A stretch of DNA of 52,580 bases from Janthinobacterium sp. (GTDB lineage: Bacteria; Pseudomonadota; Gammaproteobacteria; Burkholderiales; Burkholderiaceae_D), in NCBI GenBank assembly GCA_003133225.1, contig PKWL01000058.1, positions 1-52,580 of the forward strand, read 5' to 3'. Made by a program: the position numbers and the translations under genes. The notes beneath the pieces are model-generated. The model worked only from the letters and a program-made list of their open reading frames with translations. It had not been told where the DNA came from and ran no database searches. Below are positions 1 to 9,293 of the stretch, in pieces. The first letter of the stretch is position 1. Every line of letters begins with the position of its first letter.

Positions 1-664
1 CGGAGTCAGTTACATAATCAGGTATTTTTTTATGACCAAGCACTGGCGCCATGTGGGCGGGCGCATGGGCAAATAAACGGTCAGGCAAATATCAATTTTT
101 GACACCTCTTTGAAATGTCCGCTCCGGTTGATGACCAGGACAGATAACGTGCCATCTAGTGGCAATTTTAATGCGGAGATCGTTGCCAAGTATTAACGAG
201 CCTAAACGGTCAACTTAATCGACACGAGCTAGATCCTTTTCGACTACGCTGTTTGGGTTGATTCGGGCGCATGGGTATGGCCCGCTATAAGCGAGCCGCT
301 GGCGCGTCCCCAAGTTGCTCGCCTCCCGCTGAGTAATTCCGTGATAAACTTCTCGAGTATCAAAATCGCGACCAAGGTCGCATACATGTCTAAGTGCAAT
401 TAGATTTCATGACTTACTTAACGGAAATTTTCACATTCCCTTGAGAGACTTTCTCAATAAATTGCACTAAGCCAAGCGAAACAGCGTGGAGCGGAACACG
501 TCTCACGGCCCGGCTTCGCTCAGCACGGCCGGCCAGCGACGTCCAATGAGATGAAAGGGGGCGAATCAATGGCGCTAGCCTACTGGAAGCGCATGTTGCA
601 AAACACGGAAACGATTCTACAAGCAAATGAGTGTGCAAGTACGTTTGTATTCTATTTAGCTTAA
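1..664. other. No supported gene; upstream region
   Basis: This stretch holds no open frame that resembles a known protein. It contains short palindromic pieces and stops in all frames. Part of it probably acts as the promoter region of the kinase gene at 665, but no convincing -35/-10 pair or ribosome site stands out immediately before that gene. Confidence 0.5.
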
Positions 665-1705
665 ATGCCCATTATGACCGGAAACGATCGAGCTAGCCTG
701 ACGGCACAAAAAAAAGCGCTGGCCGCGTTGGAAGCCGTACGCGCCATTCGGACGATCGATGAGATCGCGCGCGAGTGCGGCGTTGATTCAACCGAGGTCA
801 GGCAATGGGAACATGAGCTGATCCAGAACGGCGCCCGCCTCTTTAGCGACACCGGCGAGCCCACGTCACTTACCGGTGACGACGCGCGAGCGGAAAAAAA
901 ATTATCTTTCCCATCGCCTAAGAGCATAACGTGTGTATCGCAACTAACTTCGGAACAAACGCAAATCAGGCAGAAACAGGTTAATGAAGCGCTCGTTTTG
1001 AAGATCTTCGAGTGCCAGCGCATTGAGGAAGCACTCCAGCAATCGGAATGCCGCCTGCATCAACTGTTAGCGCATCAGGAACAAATCAAGGAGGAAGAAC
1101 GCAAACGCATCGCTCGGGAAATTCATGATGACTTGGGACAAACTTTACTGGCCTTGCGCATTGACATCTCGATGCTGCATGCGCGAACTCATGGGCATCA
1201 ACGCCTGCATGAGAAGGTTAGTGTGACACTAGATAATATCGACGTTGCCATTAAATCGGTCAGATCCATTATCAACGATATGCGGCCTTTTGAATTGGAA
1301 TTGGGCCTGCAGGCGGCAGTCGACTGGCAACTCAAAAGGTTCGAGCGGATAAGCGGGCTGGTCTGCCAACTGTCGGTCGATCAGACCACGTCGGCTTGTT
1401 CGCTAAGTGATGAACAGACGCTGGCAATTTTTCGAATCCTGCAGGAATCATTGAGCAATATTGCTCGTCATTCACATGCAACCAAAGTCGAGGTCACGCT
1501 CGCCTGGAACGACCGGACTTTTTTAATGATAATAAAAGACAATGGCGTCGGCATAAATTCGGATGACAGGAGAAAAGCGAAATCGTTTGGGATAGTCGGG
1601 ATCAAGGAGCGCGTGAGTTCGCTCAATGGCGAACTCGTCATCAATAGCGGCAGTGGCCAGGGAACGGCCTTGTCGATTATCATTCCGATCGAAAATGAGG
1701 AATGA
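665..1705 (+). CDS. Cytoplasmic NarL-type histidine kinase with N-terminal transposase-like HTH
   Basis: A 346-residue sensor kinase with no membrane segment or signal peptide. Residues about 12-62 read like the helix-turn-helix of IS3-family OrfA proteins (KALAALEAV...TIDEIARECGVDSTEVRQWE...LF). A linker/coiled region about 95-145 follows. Residues about 143-210 are a HisKA_3 dimerisation domain with the phospho-acceptor His154 in AREIHDDLGQTL. The C-terminal HATPase has an N-box around Asn265, DNGVG at 292-296, FGIVGIKERV at 309-318 and GQGT at 331-334, so the kinase looks catalytically complete. No response regulator lies next to it on the same strand. The signal sensed and the role of the HTH are unknown; DNA-tethered sensing is inference. 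The start is the first ATG; another ATG lies three codons in, and no strong ribosome site separates them. Confidence 0.85.
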   Translation: MPIMTGNDRASLTAQKKALAALEAVRAIRTIDEIARECGVDSTEVRQWEHELIQNGARLFSDTGEPTSLTGDDARAEKKLSFPSPKSITCVSQLTSEQTQIRQKQVNEALVLKIFECQRIEEALQQSECRLHQLLAHQEQIKEEERKRIAREIHDDLGQTLLALRIDISMLHARTHGHQRLHEKVSVTLDNIDVAIKSVRSIINDMRPFELELGLQAAVDWQLKRFERISGLVCQLSVDQTTSACSLSDEQTLAIFRILQESLSNIARHSHATKVEVTLAWNDRTFLMIIKDNGVGINSDDRRKAKSFGIVGIKERVSSLNGELVINSGSGQGTALSIIIPIENEE

Positions 1706-1808
1706 AATCCCCCGAAACGCTTTGCCCGTCACGATACGATCTACAAACGTTCTCTTTTGCAAAAGGCAAGGCTACGTCGGCCCCCTCGAAATATTTTGGA
1801 GATGCTTA

Positions 1809-2141
1809 GTGAAAAAAATCGCAAAAAAACAGAGCAGTACGTCCCAGCAGTCCGCTTTTGCCTGGGATGAGGGCACACTCGTTCTCAACATTCTTGGATT
1901 TCCGAACGCAAAACAGGATGCTATAGGCAAGATACAAGGAAATCAGCTCAATGTCAGCGTCACCGCGGTGCCCCGCGCCGGTCGGGCAACCGATCATATG
2001 GTGCGCTTCCTGGCGGAAGAGTTCGATGTTCCGGCATCGAGCATCTCGGTCGTGTTTGGTCGCATGAATGTGAATAAACAATTGCGAATCACGGCACCTA
2101 AAAGGCTGCCTGCCGTTATTGGAAAATTGGCACCGGCTTGA
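1809..2141 (+). CDS. DUF167 (YggU/UPF0235) family protein
   Basis: A 110-residue protein whose core matches the small DUF167/YggU fold: FPNAKQDAIGKIQG, then AVPRAGRATDHMVRFLAEE and a final VFGRMNVNKQLRIT segment. The family is about 95-105 residues, widespread and of unknown biochemical function. The GTG start at 1809 is chosen because a GGAG motif lies at 1798-1801 with seven-base spacing; an upstream in-frame ATG would add 61 residues with no family match. It lies about 100 bases after the kinase on the same strand and may be cotranscribed. Confidence 0.8.
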   Translation: MKKIAKKQSSTSQQSAFAWDEGTLVLNILGFPNAKQDAIGKIQGNQLNVSVTAVPRAGRATDHMVRFLAEEFDVPASSISVVFGRMNVNKQLRITAPKRLPAVIGKLAPA

Positions 2142-2477
2142 GATTTTGGCGGTCAGCTGCCCCCGATAGCCAGATGCAATATAATTCCTGCTTTTTCAGG
2201 CATGCCCAAGCTGATAATGGGTGGGGATTTTCTGTGCCGGCCCATCATGTCCGGCAGCAAGTATTTTTTAAAATATTCATCACAGCAGTCACATTGCGAT
2301 CATGCGTACAACACGAACAAGTCCAGTTTTTTATTCCAAGCTCTATGATGCCTTTCGGGTTCGAATTGGGCAAGGCGGCGCCCTCTCAACCGACTTGGCA
2401 GGTTCCCCTTCCGTTCACCACTTCTTTGTAGCGAGCTCTTGTCAGCCTCAAGGCCCCGATTTCTCGGAGCATGGCTG
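2142..2477. other. Intergenic, no gene seen
   Basis: About 335 bases between the DUF167 gene and the spermidine-synthase-like gene. Short overlapping frames exist on both strands but none resembles a protein family. The only clear signal is the CGGAG ribosome site at its end, before the ATG at 2478. Confidence 0.45.
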
Positions 2478-3326
2478 ATGAAAAATTCACGTCTTGACGA
2501 AATAAACCTTCCCAGCTGCTTTAAAGATGCGCTGCATGCAAATAAGGGCAAGGCTTTTGCTTTCGACCATGGCGATATACGCACTTTGCACTTTGATGAA
2601 AAATTCATTCAAAGCGCGATGCGCATTTCCGCCCCGGACGAACTTTTGCTTAGTTACACGCGCACCATGATGGCTTTCCTCCTGTTTAATCCTGAGCCGC
2701 GCCATATCCTGATGATCGGATTGGGTGGAGGTTCCCTTGCCAAGTGCTGCCATCGGATGCTACCGGCAACGCGCATTACCGTACTTGAACTTGACGCCGA
2801 GGTCATAGCGCTCCGGCACAAATTTCGTATTCCTGATAACGATGAGCTCTTTCAGGTCATCCATATTGATGCCGTTGCCTACCTTGCCACCATGACCGAT
2901 AAGGTGGACATCATTTTGCATGATGGCTTTACTGCCGACTGCCTGGCACCGACGCTTAGTACTGAGGCATTCTATGAACTGTGCCACTCGGTGCTGGAAC
3001 GCGATGGCGTTCTCGTATCGAACTTGTGGGGAGATGCTGCTGATCTTGCTTCCGTAATGCATCGCCTCTATGCCGTCTTTGATGGAAGATTGTGGTGGAG
3101 CGGTGCCGACAAAAGTTTCAACCGTATCGTTTTTTCGGCCAAGAGCATCGATGTCGCCATGTCCCGATCGACGCATTTAAAACAGGCGATACAGCTTGAC
3201 TTGCGTTATGATTTTGCTTTCTGCGAACTCATTGATCGCTTCCAGTGCGCCTGTGGTAAAAACCAAGCCGAATTCGAGGCAATTGCCGGAAATGACATGT
3301 GGGCTGCCTTCATGCAAACATGCTAA
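2478..3326 (+). CDS. Spermidine-synthase-like methyltransferase-fold protein
   Basis: A 282-residue protein with the Rossmann core of the spermine/spermidine synthase family. It has the nucleotide loop HILMIGLGGGSLAKCCHRML, an acidic ribose-binding LELDAEV, and VDIILHDGF where true synthases have a DSSDP-like active-site loop. Because that loop is altered and the N-terminal tetramerisation strand region is short, polyamine synthesis is doubtful; many Burkholderiales carry such proteins without a known substrate. The ATG at 2478 is preferred over an in-frame start 13 codons upstream because CGGAG sits eight bases before it. Confidence 0.75.
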   Translation: MKNSRLDEINLPSCFKDALHANKGKAFAFDHGDIRTLHFDEKFIQSAMRISAPDELLLSYTRTMMAFLLFNPEPRHILMIGLGGGSLAKCCHRMLPATRITVLELDAEVIALRHKFRIPDNDELFQVIHIDAVAYLATMTDKVDIILHDGFTADCLAPTLSTEAFYELCHSVLERDGVLVSNLWGDAADLASVMHRLYAVFDGRLWWSGADKSFNRIVFSAKSIDVAMSRSTHLKQAIQLDLRYDFAFCELIDRFQCACGKNQAEFEAIAGNDMWAAFMQTC

Positions 3327-3581
3327 CGCGTTTGCCCCCGTAACCGTCCTCTACCGTATAACGCTGGCCCATCGATCACTGCCATTGCGTAAATATCAAC
3401 TTTAAGCAGGCAGCGCCCGCTGATGACGGACCGATCCGCCGAGTTGGCCTCGACACCGTTCGACGGCAGTCGCTCCATTTGCCGCCCTTCCGAGTGAAAC
3501 GGGCCGCGCTCAATGCTCGGCGTCGTTTCCAAGTCCGAATCCGCTGCGCCCCGGCCGGGAACACGAGCACGCCTTGGCAAT

Positions 3582-3986
3582 TCAAATGGACAGTTTTCTT
3601 TTGACGAGAATCGCGTCCACTTTTTCCCGCACTGTTGCAATGCTAAGCTCGACGATATAACCATCCGCGCCAGCCTGCGCGGCGGCGATGATATTTGCCT
3701 TCTTGGCATCAACCGTGACCATCAGCACCGGCAAATGGCAAAGGTTGGCATCTTGCCGGATGGCCTTCAGCAATTCCAGCCCATCCATCAGCGGCATTTC
3801 CGAGTCGGTGATGACAAAATCAATTCGTAGCGCCGGCTCATGGCTCGAGCGTAGCAGGCGCAATGCCTGTTCGCCGTCTTCCGCTTCACAAATTTTGGCG
3901 TAGCCAAGTTCCTTGAGTAGGCCAGAGACTAGGCGGCGCATGTTGGAAACGTTGTCAACAACAAGAAATTGCAATTCAGCCCTCAT
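3582..3986 (-). CDS. Degenerate CheY-like receiver protein
   Basis: A 134-residue single receiver domain that follows chemotaxis CheY closely (LLKELGY, MPLMDGLELLKAIR, PVLMVT, AAAQAGADGYIV). The phospho-acceptor Asp61 (ITDSEMP) and the switch Thr91 are present. However, the acid-pocket pair is Asp11-Asn12 instead of Asp-Asp, and the invariant lysine of VKPF is replaced by Glu113 (IVELS). These residues bind magnesium and couple phosphorylation to the conformational switch, so the protein may be phosphorylation-insensitive or locked. It stands alone, with no chemotaxis gene or output domain beside it. Start ATG at 3986. Confidence 0.85.
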   Translation of the reverse strand: MRAELQFLVVDNVSNMRRLVSGLLKELGYAKICEAEDGEQALRLLRSSHEPALRIDFVITDSEMPLMDGLELLKAIRQDANLCHLPVLMVTVDAKKANIIAAAQAGADGYIVELSIATVREKVDAILVKRKLSI

Positions 3987-4402
3987 ATCATTACCTTAAC
4001 AAAAGGTTCCCCTCCCCCCTTAGATGCCGGCCGCGCGCTTCTTCGCCGGGCCAACCGGAGCGAAGCATCACCTCGTTGATCGGTTCGATGCCACGGCGTT
4101 CAGCGCCGCGGCCAAAAGCTCAGGCAGTGTTGTCAATTGGCCTGATATTTGCCGCGCCACAGCGCCCTTCAATGGCGCAGCAAAAGGTCCCTGCCGGGAC
4201 GCCAGCGCGCCGCTTGCGCCGGTCCGTTTGGCATGGAATCTGGCATCGGTCGGCAAATAGTGCCCATCAAAGGTCAATGATTATGATGATGCAACAAATA
4301 GTTAGTCTATTGCAACAAAAAAATCCGCCTATCGCAGCGCAGGCGTGGCGGGCCATCGCGCATCGCACCATGCCAACCTGTTGACCCCAGGGTAAACGCG
4401 GA
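3987..4402. other. Intergenic between receiver and glycosyltransferase genes
   Basis: Overlapping frames on both strands are open for 70-100 codons here, but they are GC-driven, contradict one another and match no family. There is no terminator-grade hairpin with a T run. The region probably carries the promoter of the receiver gene. Confidence 0.4.
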
Positions 4403-5476
4403 TTAGGAAAAGGAGCGCAGTACGGTAATTAGTCGATGGGCCTGTGCCCTCATGGAATATTTTTCTAACACCGACTGTCTGGCCAGCGCGCCGACCATCT
4501 GGCGCCGTTCCGGGTCGCGTAATGCCTCCAGACTGCGCATGCAATCTCGTGTAGAGCGCGCTAAAAAACCGTTCACTCCATGTTCTATTATGCTTTCGTA
4601 AGCGGGTATCGGAGTCGCAATCACCGGCAAGCCCATGCACATTTTCATGGTTAATCGATTTTCCGACTTAACTTTCCAACTTGGGGCAGGCCGCCCTGGC
4701 AAGTGCTGCGGAGACGATTCGACCACAATAATTCCAATATCTGCCTGGCGCATGCACTCGTACACGCCAACCGGGTCCCAAGCGAGACACCGAATGTTGC
4801 GGTTTGTTAGAAACCTGACGTAAGACCATCGGTCATGCAAGTTCTTTTGGCCGGCCAGCGTCCAGTAAGCTTCACGAAGGCGCTGGACAATCTGTCCGTT
4901 GGCTGGGTAGCGACCCACTATCGTCACTTCTAGCCACTCCGGTGGCGCGCCGAGCAGCGGCAAGTGGTCGAGTCCGGCCGATGTCACTAAAACCGCGCGC
5001 AGCGGCCGGCGCTGCGAACCATGTTGTTCACCCCAATTTGTCTTTCGCGCACTTTGATTTTCAATGCCATCATGCACTACGTGAATCTTCGACTGAAGCT
5101 CCCTCGGGTACAGACTTTTAAGATAGTCGGTCACCACGGTCGTCGCATCCGTGGCCGCCGCCATCGCGACGTTCACCAAATCGCATACGCCATAGACGGT
5201 TCTTATGCCAGCAGCCGACAGCTGGCGCGCCAGCTCCTCGACACTGGGTCCGTGCACTTTCTGAAAAAATATGATTTCAAATCCTTCAGTGATCAAGCGG
5301 GGTGCCAGACCCGACAGGTTCGGCGTCTCCGTTTCTTTTGCCGGTTCAAAGACGATGTGCGGATCGAAATTGGCCGCGCGTAAGAATGGAAACATGTTTA
5401 ACACGGCAATGCGGGTGCTGGGCATCGGATATTTTGAGTTCGACAGCAGGACAAATCCGATCTTGACCGGCGTCAT
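4403..5476 (-). CDS. Family-4-like glycosyltransferase
   Basis: A 357-residue predicted glycosyltransferase of the GT-B/GT4 type. The N-terminal half begins KIGFVLLSNSKYPMPSTRI, as in nucleotide-sugar transferases that act on polysaccharides. The C-terminal half carries the donor-site pattern ENRLTMKMCMGLPVIATPIPAYESII and HGVNGFLA, typical of the EX7E region. The ATG at 5476 overlaps the TGA of the upstream methyltransferase (ATGA), so the two are translationally coupled. Together they suggest decoration of a surface glycan; the acceptor cannot be read from sequence. Confidence 0.82.
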   Translation of the reverse strand: MTPVKIGFVLLSNSKYPMPSTRIAVLNMFPFLRAANFDPHIVFEPAKETETPNLSGLAPRLITEGFEIIFFQKVHGPSVEELARQLSAAGIRTVYGVCDLVNVAMAAATDATTVVTDYLKSLYPRELQSKIHVVHDGIENQSARKTNWGEQHGSQRRPLRAVLVTSAGLDHLPLLGAPPEWLEVTIVGRYPANGQIVQRLREAYWTLAGQKNLHDRWSYVRFLTNRNIRCLAWDPVGVYECMRQADIGIIVVESSPQHLPGRPAPSWKVKSENRLTMKMCMGLPVIATPIPAYESIIEHGVNGFLARSTRDCMRSLEALRDPERRQMVGALARQSVLEKYSMRAQAHRLITVLRSFS

Positions 5477-6165
5477 TTTGCGATCTCTGCACGCAGGCAA
5501 AACTGGTACGTCAAAAATTCCCGTATCAAGAAAAAATTCAGAATAGTCCCATATTTGTTCGCCAAGCGATTCATCATTCCGCCACCACGATCGCCCATGC
5601 GCAGGTTAAAGGTCGTATGCACGACACTCATCCCAAGCTCGGCAATGAGCGACTTTGCATCATTAATAGTGAACCAACGCAAATGCGTTTTATCAAAAAT
5701 TCCGCGGTCGCGTAAAGGGAATGTCCCCTTGATAAATATCGAGTAGAAAGAAGATATATGCCTGATATTTGGGAGGCTGACCACAATACAACCGCCTGGC
5801 CGAAGATAGCGTTTCGCTTCCAAAAGGTGCTTTCTCGGGTCCATCAGGTGCTCCAACACATCGGCGAAGATGATGCAATCAAATTGCATGCCGTTCGTCA
5901 ATACCGGCCATTCCAATTCGTTCAAATCCGCGCAAATGACTTGGTCAAGAATAGCTTGTGCTTCTACGGCGAATGCTGGATCGATCTCCACACCAAAAAC
6001 TCTGCGCCCCCGACAGGCGTGGCGCAGGCTGGCTCCTAGGGCGCCGTTGCTGCAGCCAATGTCAAGAACACTCAGGGCGGTCGTTGGAACCATCGCAAAG
6101 ACGTCGGGGCGAGGGCTCGTGTACGCTATTTCGCGTTGCTCTTTTGTATTCTCTAGCATCGTCAT
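5473..6165 (-). CDS. Class I SAM-dependent methyltransferase
   Basis: A 230-residue methyltransferase with motif I SVLDIGCSNGALGASL, an acidic FGVEIDP, the DCIIFADVLEHL motif and the post-motif LRPGGCIVVSLPNIRH. This is the UbiG/Methyltransf_11/23 layout often found in glycan clusters. The start is set at the ATG at 6165, with AAGG six bases upstream; another ATG lies two codons downstream. It is the first gene of a two-gene unit with the glycosyltransferase. The substrate is likely a sugar or glycolipid, by context only. Confidence 0.82.
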   Translation of the reverse strand: MTMLENTKEQREIAYTSPRPDVFAMVPTTALSVLDIGCSNGALGASLRHACRGRRVFGVEIDPAFAVEAQAILDQVICADLNELEWPVLTNGMQFDCIIFADVLEHLMDPRKHLLEAKRYLRPGGCIVVSLPNIRHISSFYSIFIKGTFPLRDRGIFDKTHLRWFTINDAKSLIAELGMSVVHTTFNLRMGDRGGGMMNRLANKYGTILNFFLIREFLTYQFCLRAEIAK

Positions 6166-6939
6166 GTCCAACCTTATGTGTATTATTGCGCGCTCTGGAA
6201 TCCATTAGGCAGCCGGTCCGCGATTTGCCTATTAGCCATGGGGCGCGGACGGCTCAAATTAGTATGCCCGTTACGGGCGCGCAGCGCCTGCGGGAACTCA
6301 AAGGAAGGCGCCGCCCGCTGCCGCCTGCGTCAACCCTCTGCGCAACATTTTCTTCCGTTGCTTCCCATGACTAATGCCCGCATACCGTCGTCCCACATGA
6401 GTTCTCATACAAAAGCCACGCGGCGGCCACCCAGGTCGCCTTAACGCGACGCGCGAATTTTATGCCGCTCATGCGCACCCGTCCCGCGCCGCGACATACC
6501 GCGACAAGGAGCCCGCGCCCGACAGTCGAGTTCCCATCGGTAAAACTTCAATCATGTCTCGGTAAACGATTGCCGCTCCGGCGCCATCCGCGGCAGCCCC
6601 GTCCTCCCACTCGCCGTCCCGTCCCCTACCCAACCAAAAACACCAAACCAGCAAGCCACCGACTCCGCGACGGCAACCCAGCACCCACACAGGTCAGCCG
6701 CGCCCAATTCAAGACGTTTTTCCCGTCCGGACTCGGGTAGTCTCCTGATAAAAAAACGAGCCTGAACACAATAAACCATTTCCTCCGCACCTATCTGCCA
6801 TGCAAAAAAGATAAGTCTTGGAGGTGGATGGCATCACACATATATGGCGCTTTTTGTCCCGTAAATGTCTATAAATGCACTGTCACCAATATATTTTTTC
6901 ATTTAATATGCAATATCCGCATCTTAGAGTGAACATAAA
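6166..6939. other. Long intergenic region, no gene supported
   Basis: About 770 bases between divergent units. The GC-rich part (6200-6740) has several open frames on both strands rich in Arg/Pro or Gly/Trp, which look like artefacts of composition. From about 6780 to 6939 the sequence turns AT-rich and probably holds the promoter of the isochorismatase operon. Confidence 0.4.
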
Positions 6940-7512
6940 ATGTCCCATACAACACCACCGAAATCCGCACTCATCATCATCGACGTGCAGTCGTCGTTTG
7001 CCCAGATGCCGTTCTGGACGCTAGACGACATGCCCATGTTCCAAAGCGCGTTGCTACGGCTGGATGCAGGATGCCGCGCCCGTGGAACTCCGGTGGTGCA
7101 TATCTTCCATGCGGGGACGGCGGGCGCATTCGCGCCAGAGTCGGGCTTTGTCAAAGCGCTGCCTTGGCTGACCAACGTGCCCGATGCGCGCTTTGACAAG
7201 CATACGCACAACGCGTTTACCGACACCGGGCTAGACCTGTGGCTCCGTCGTCGCGGCATCGGCAAGCTCATCATTAGCGGCATCCGCACCGAGCAGTGCT
7301 GCGAGACGACCACCCGCGTTGGCGCCGACATTGGCTACGCTGTTGACTTTGTGACCGAGGCCACGCTGACCTTCCCCATGACGCATGCAGCAAGCGGCGT
7401 CACTTTCTCGGCTCAGGATATCAAGACCCGTACCGAACTCGTGCTGGCCGACCGCTTTGCCCGCATCGTGGATGTGGACGCGTGCCTGGCCGGCATCGAG
7501 GGTATGGCATGA
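6940..7512 (+). CDS. Isochorismatase-family cysteine hydrolase
   Basis: A 190-residue protein of the isochorismatase/nicotinamidase superfamily. The expected triad is visible: Asp15 in ALIIIDVQSSF, Lys87 in RFDKHTHNAF, and the nucleophile Cys120 in GIRTEQCCETTTR. This fold hydrolyses amides or vinyl ethers; the actual substrate is unknown. It is the first gene of an operon whose next gene starts inside its stop codon (ATGA). The last gene encodes a GlxA-type regulator, an arrangement common where such regulators control a hydrolase and an exporter. Confidence 0.88.
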   Translation: MSHTTPPKSALIIIDVQSSFAQMPFWTLDDMPMFQSALLRLDAGCRARGTPVVHIFHAGTAGAFAPESGFVKALPWLTNVPDARFDKHTHNAFTDTGLDLWLRRRGIGKLIISGIRTEQCCETTTRVGADIGYAVDFVTEATLTFPMTHAASGVTFSAQDIKTRTELVLADRFARIVDVDACLAGIEGMA

Positions 7513-8417
7513 ACACTGGCGCCATGCGCCCGCGCGACCTCGCCTTAGCGCTACTTGTTATCGTGGTGTGGGGTGTGAACTTTGCCGTCATCAAGGTGGG
7601 GCTAGTAGGAGTGCCCCCGCTGCTCTTGGCAGCGCTGCGCTTCCTACTGGCGGCATTTCCGGCACTGTTGTTTTTGCGTCCACCCAAAGTGCCGCTCCGT
7701 CTTTACCTGGCGTATGGCTTGACAATGTCGGTCGGGCAGTTTGCCTTCTTGTTTACTGCTATTCATGTTGGCATGCCTTCGGGGCTGGCTTCGTTGGTGC
7801 TGCAATCACAATCGTTCTTCACGCTGGTACTCACGGCTCTATGGCTAAAGGAAAAGTGGCACGTCAATCAGTTGGCCGGATTGATGCTAGCTGCTGGTGG
7901 CCTCACGCTAATTGGCAGCGCGCACGGTGCGTCCATGCCCTTGACCGGCTTTGTGCTCACCATGGCGGCCGCCGCCATGTGGGCATGCGGCAATATCGTC
8001 AGCCGCGCGGTCGGCCGTCACGGCCCCATGAACCAGCTGGCTTTTGTGGTGTGGGCCAGTCTCGTTCCGCCGCTGCCACTTCTGGCTTTGTCCTACTCGA
8101 TTGAAGGCTCTAGCGCCATGACTGCCACGCTACAGAACTTCAGCCTCCAAACATTTGCCGCCGTCGCCTATATTGCTTGGGCTTCGACGCTGTTCGGCTA
8201 CGCGGTGTGGAACTTCCTGTTGTCACGTTACCCCGTCAACCGCGTGGCTCCCTTCACCTTGCTGGTACCTTTGGTGGGATTGACCACCGGCAGTCTAGCA
8301 TTCGGTGAAACACTCAAACCCGTTCACTTTGTTGGTGGTGCCTTGCTCATGGCAGGGCTGCTGGTCAATCTGTTTGGATCCGCCTTGTTCGCGCGTCGCC
8401 AATGGAGCAAGACTTGA
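7509..8417 (+). CDS. EamA/DMT-family transporter
   Basis: A 302-residue inner-membrane protein with about ten hydrophobic helices in two EamA repeats (ALALLVIVVWGVNFAVIKVG opens the first; MAAAAMWACGNIVSRAV lies in the second). The ATG at 7509 overlaps the isochorismatase stop, and the end overlaps the GlxA-type regulator start by 16 bases, so the three genes form one tightly packed operon. Members export amino acids or other metabolites; this one may export the product or substrate of its neighbour, which is inference. Confidence 0.88.
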   Translation: MNTGAMRPRDLALALLVIVVWGVNFAVIKVGLVGVPPLLLAALRFLLAAFPALLFLRPPKVPLRLYLAYGLTMSVGQFAFLFTAIHVGMPSGLASLVLQSQSFFTLVLTALWLKEKWHVNQLAGLMLAAGGLTLIGSAHGASMPLTGFVLTMAAAAMWACGNIVSRAVGRHGPMNQLAFVVWASLVPPLPLLALSYSIEGSSAMTATLQNFSLQTFAAVAYIAWASTLFGYAVWNFLLSRYPVNRVAPFTLLVPLVGLTTGSLAFGETLKPVHFVGGALLMAGLLVNLFGSALFARRQWSKT

Positions 8418-9271
8418 CACTATCCGTCTGGTTGGTGCTTACGCCCAATGTGTTGATGCTCGACTATGCGGCTCCAGCGGAGGCGCTGCGCATGGCGCGT
8501 GACATGGGGGCCAAGATGGTGCTGCACACCTGTGCGCCGCAGCCGTCCATCACCACCACACTGGACGTGGGGCTCACCGGCCTGGAACCCTTACCAACCG
8601 TGCTGCCGCTAAACAGCCTGGTGTTGGTAGTGGGTACCGGCAACGAGGAGGAAGACCTCGCCACTCCAGCCGCGCGCGCAGTGGTGCGCTGGTTGCAGAG
8701 CGCGCCACTGGCCGATACGCGATTGGCCAGCATTTGTTCGGGTGCACTGCTGCTCGCGCAATCGGGCTGTCTGGCGGGGCACCGCTGCACCACACACCAT
8801 AATTTGCTGGACGCCCTGCAAGCTACCGAGCCCACGGCGCAGGTCGAAGCTGACCGCTTATTTGTGGACGATGGCCGGGTACTTACCAGCGCTGGCATCA
8901 CCACTGGCGTCGATCTGGCGCTATACATTGTGGAGCAATACGCCGGGCCGGAGCTGGCCGCCCGCGTGGCGCGCCGCCTTGTGATGTACCAGCGCCGTGC
9001 GCCGCAGGACCCGCAAGTGTCACCCTGGCTGGCTTGGCGCAACCACATGCATCCGGCGGTTCATCGCGCGCAGGACGCCCTGTCGCGCGACCCTGCCCGG
9101 CTGTGGTCGCTGCCCGACTTGGCCGCTGAGGCCCATGTCAGCCCGCGGCACTTGAGCCGCTTATTTGCTTATCATGCCGGCATTGGCGTAGTGGCCTACC
9201 AGCAACAACTTCGCATCGCTCGCGCCAAGGAATTGCTCGCGGCAGTGCCGACCTTATCGGTAGAGAGGTGA
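8402..9271 (+). pseudogene. GlxA-type AraC-family regulator, 5' part, interrupted by transposon
   Basis: The first 289 residues of a transcriptional regulator with an N-terminal DJ-1/PfpI amidase-like domain (Cys112 in LASICSGALLLAQ) and most of an AraC DNA-binding domain (SLPDLAAEAHVSPRHLSRLF). The frame stops at a TGA at 9269-9271, which is the first three bases of the inserted transposon. The missing second helix-turn-helix continues at 13006. Joining 8402-9268 to 13006-13134 gives an uninterrupted 331-residue protein (...SVER+VAERCGFGS...). As it stands the protein lacks half of its DNA-binding domain and is probably inactive. Confidence 0.92.
9264..9268. repeat. Target-site duplication, left copy (AGAGG)
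   Basis: AGAGG here lies immediately before the transposon's TGA end and is repeated immediately after the other end at 13001-13005. Removing one copy together with the element restores the regulator frame, which supports a 5-bp duplication. Confidence 0.9.
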
Positions 9272-9293
9272 GCGCGATCGAGATGTTCGATGT
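9269..9293 (+). repeat. Transposon terminal inverted repeat, left
   Basis: A 25-bp end beginning TGAGCGCGATCGAGATGTTC. It matches the reverse complement of 12976-13000 at 24 of 25 positions; the only difference is G versus C at the second base. Confidence 0.93.

Noticed and set aside
4024..4277. Overlapping open frames on both strands between the receiver and glycosyltransferase genes
   Set aside because: Frames contradict each other, have no family resemblance and are expected in GC-rich DNA.
6462..6779. Arg/Pro-rich and Gly/Trp-rich frames in the long intergenic region
   Set aside because: Low-complexity translations and no ribosome site; typical composition artefacts.
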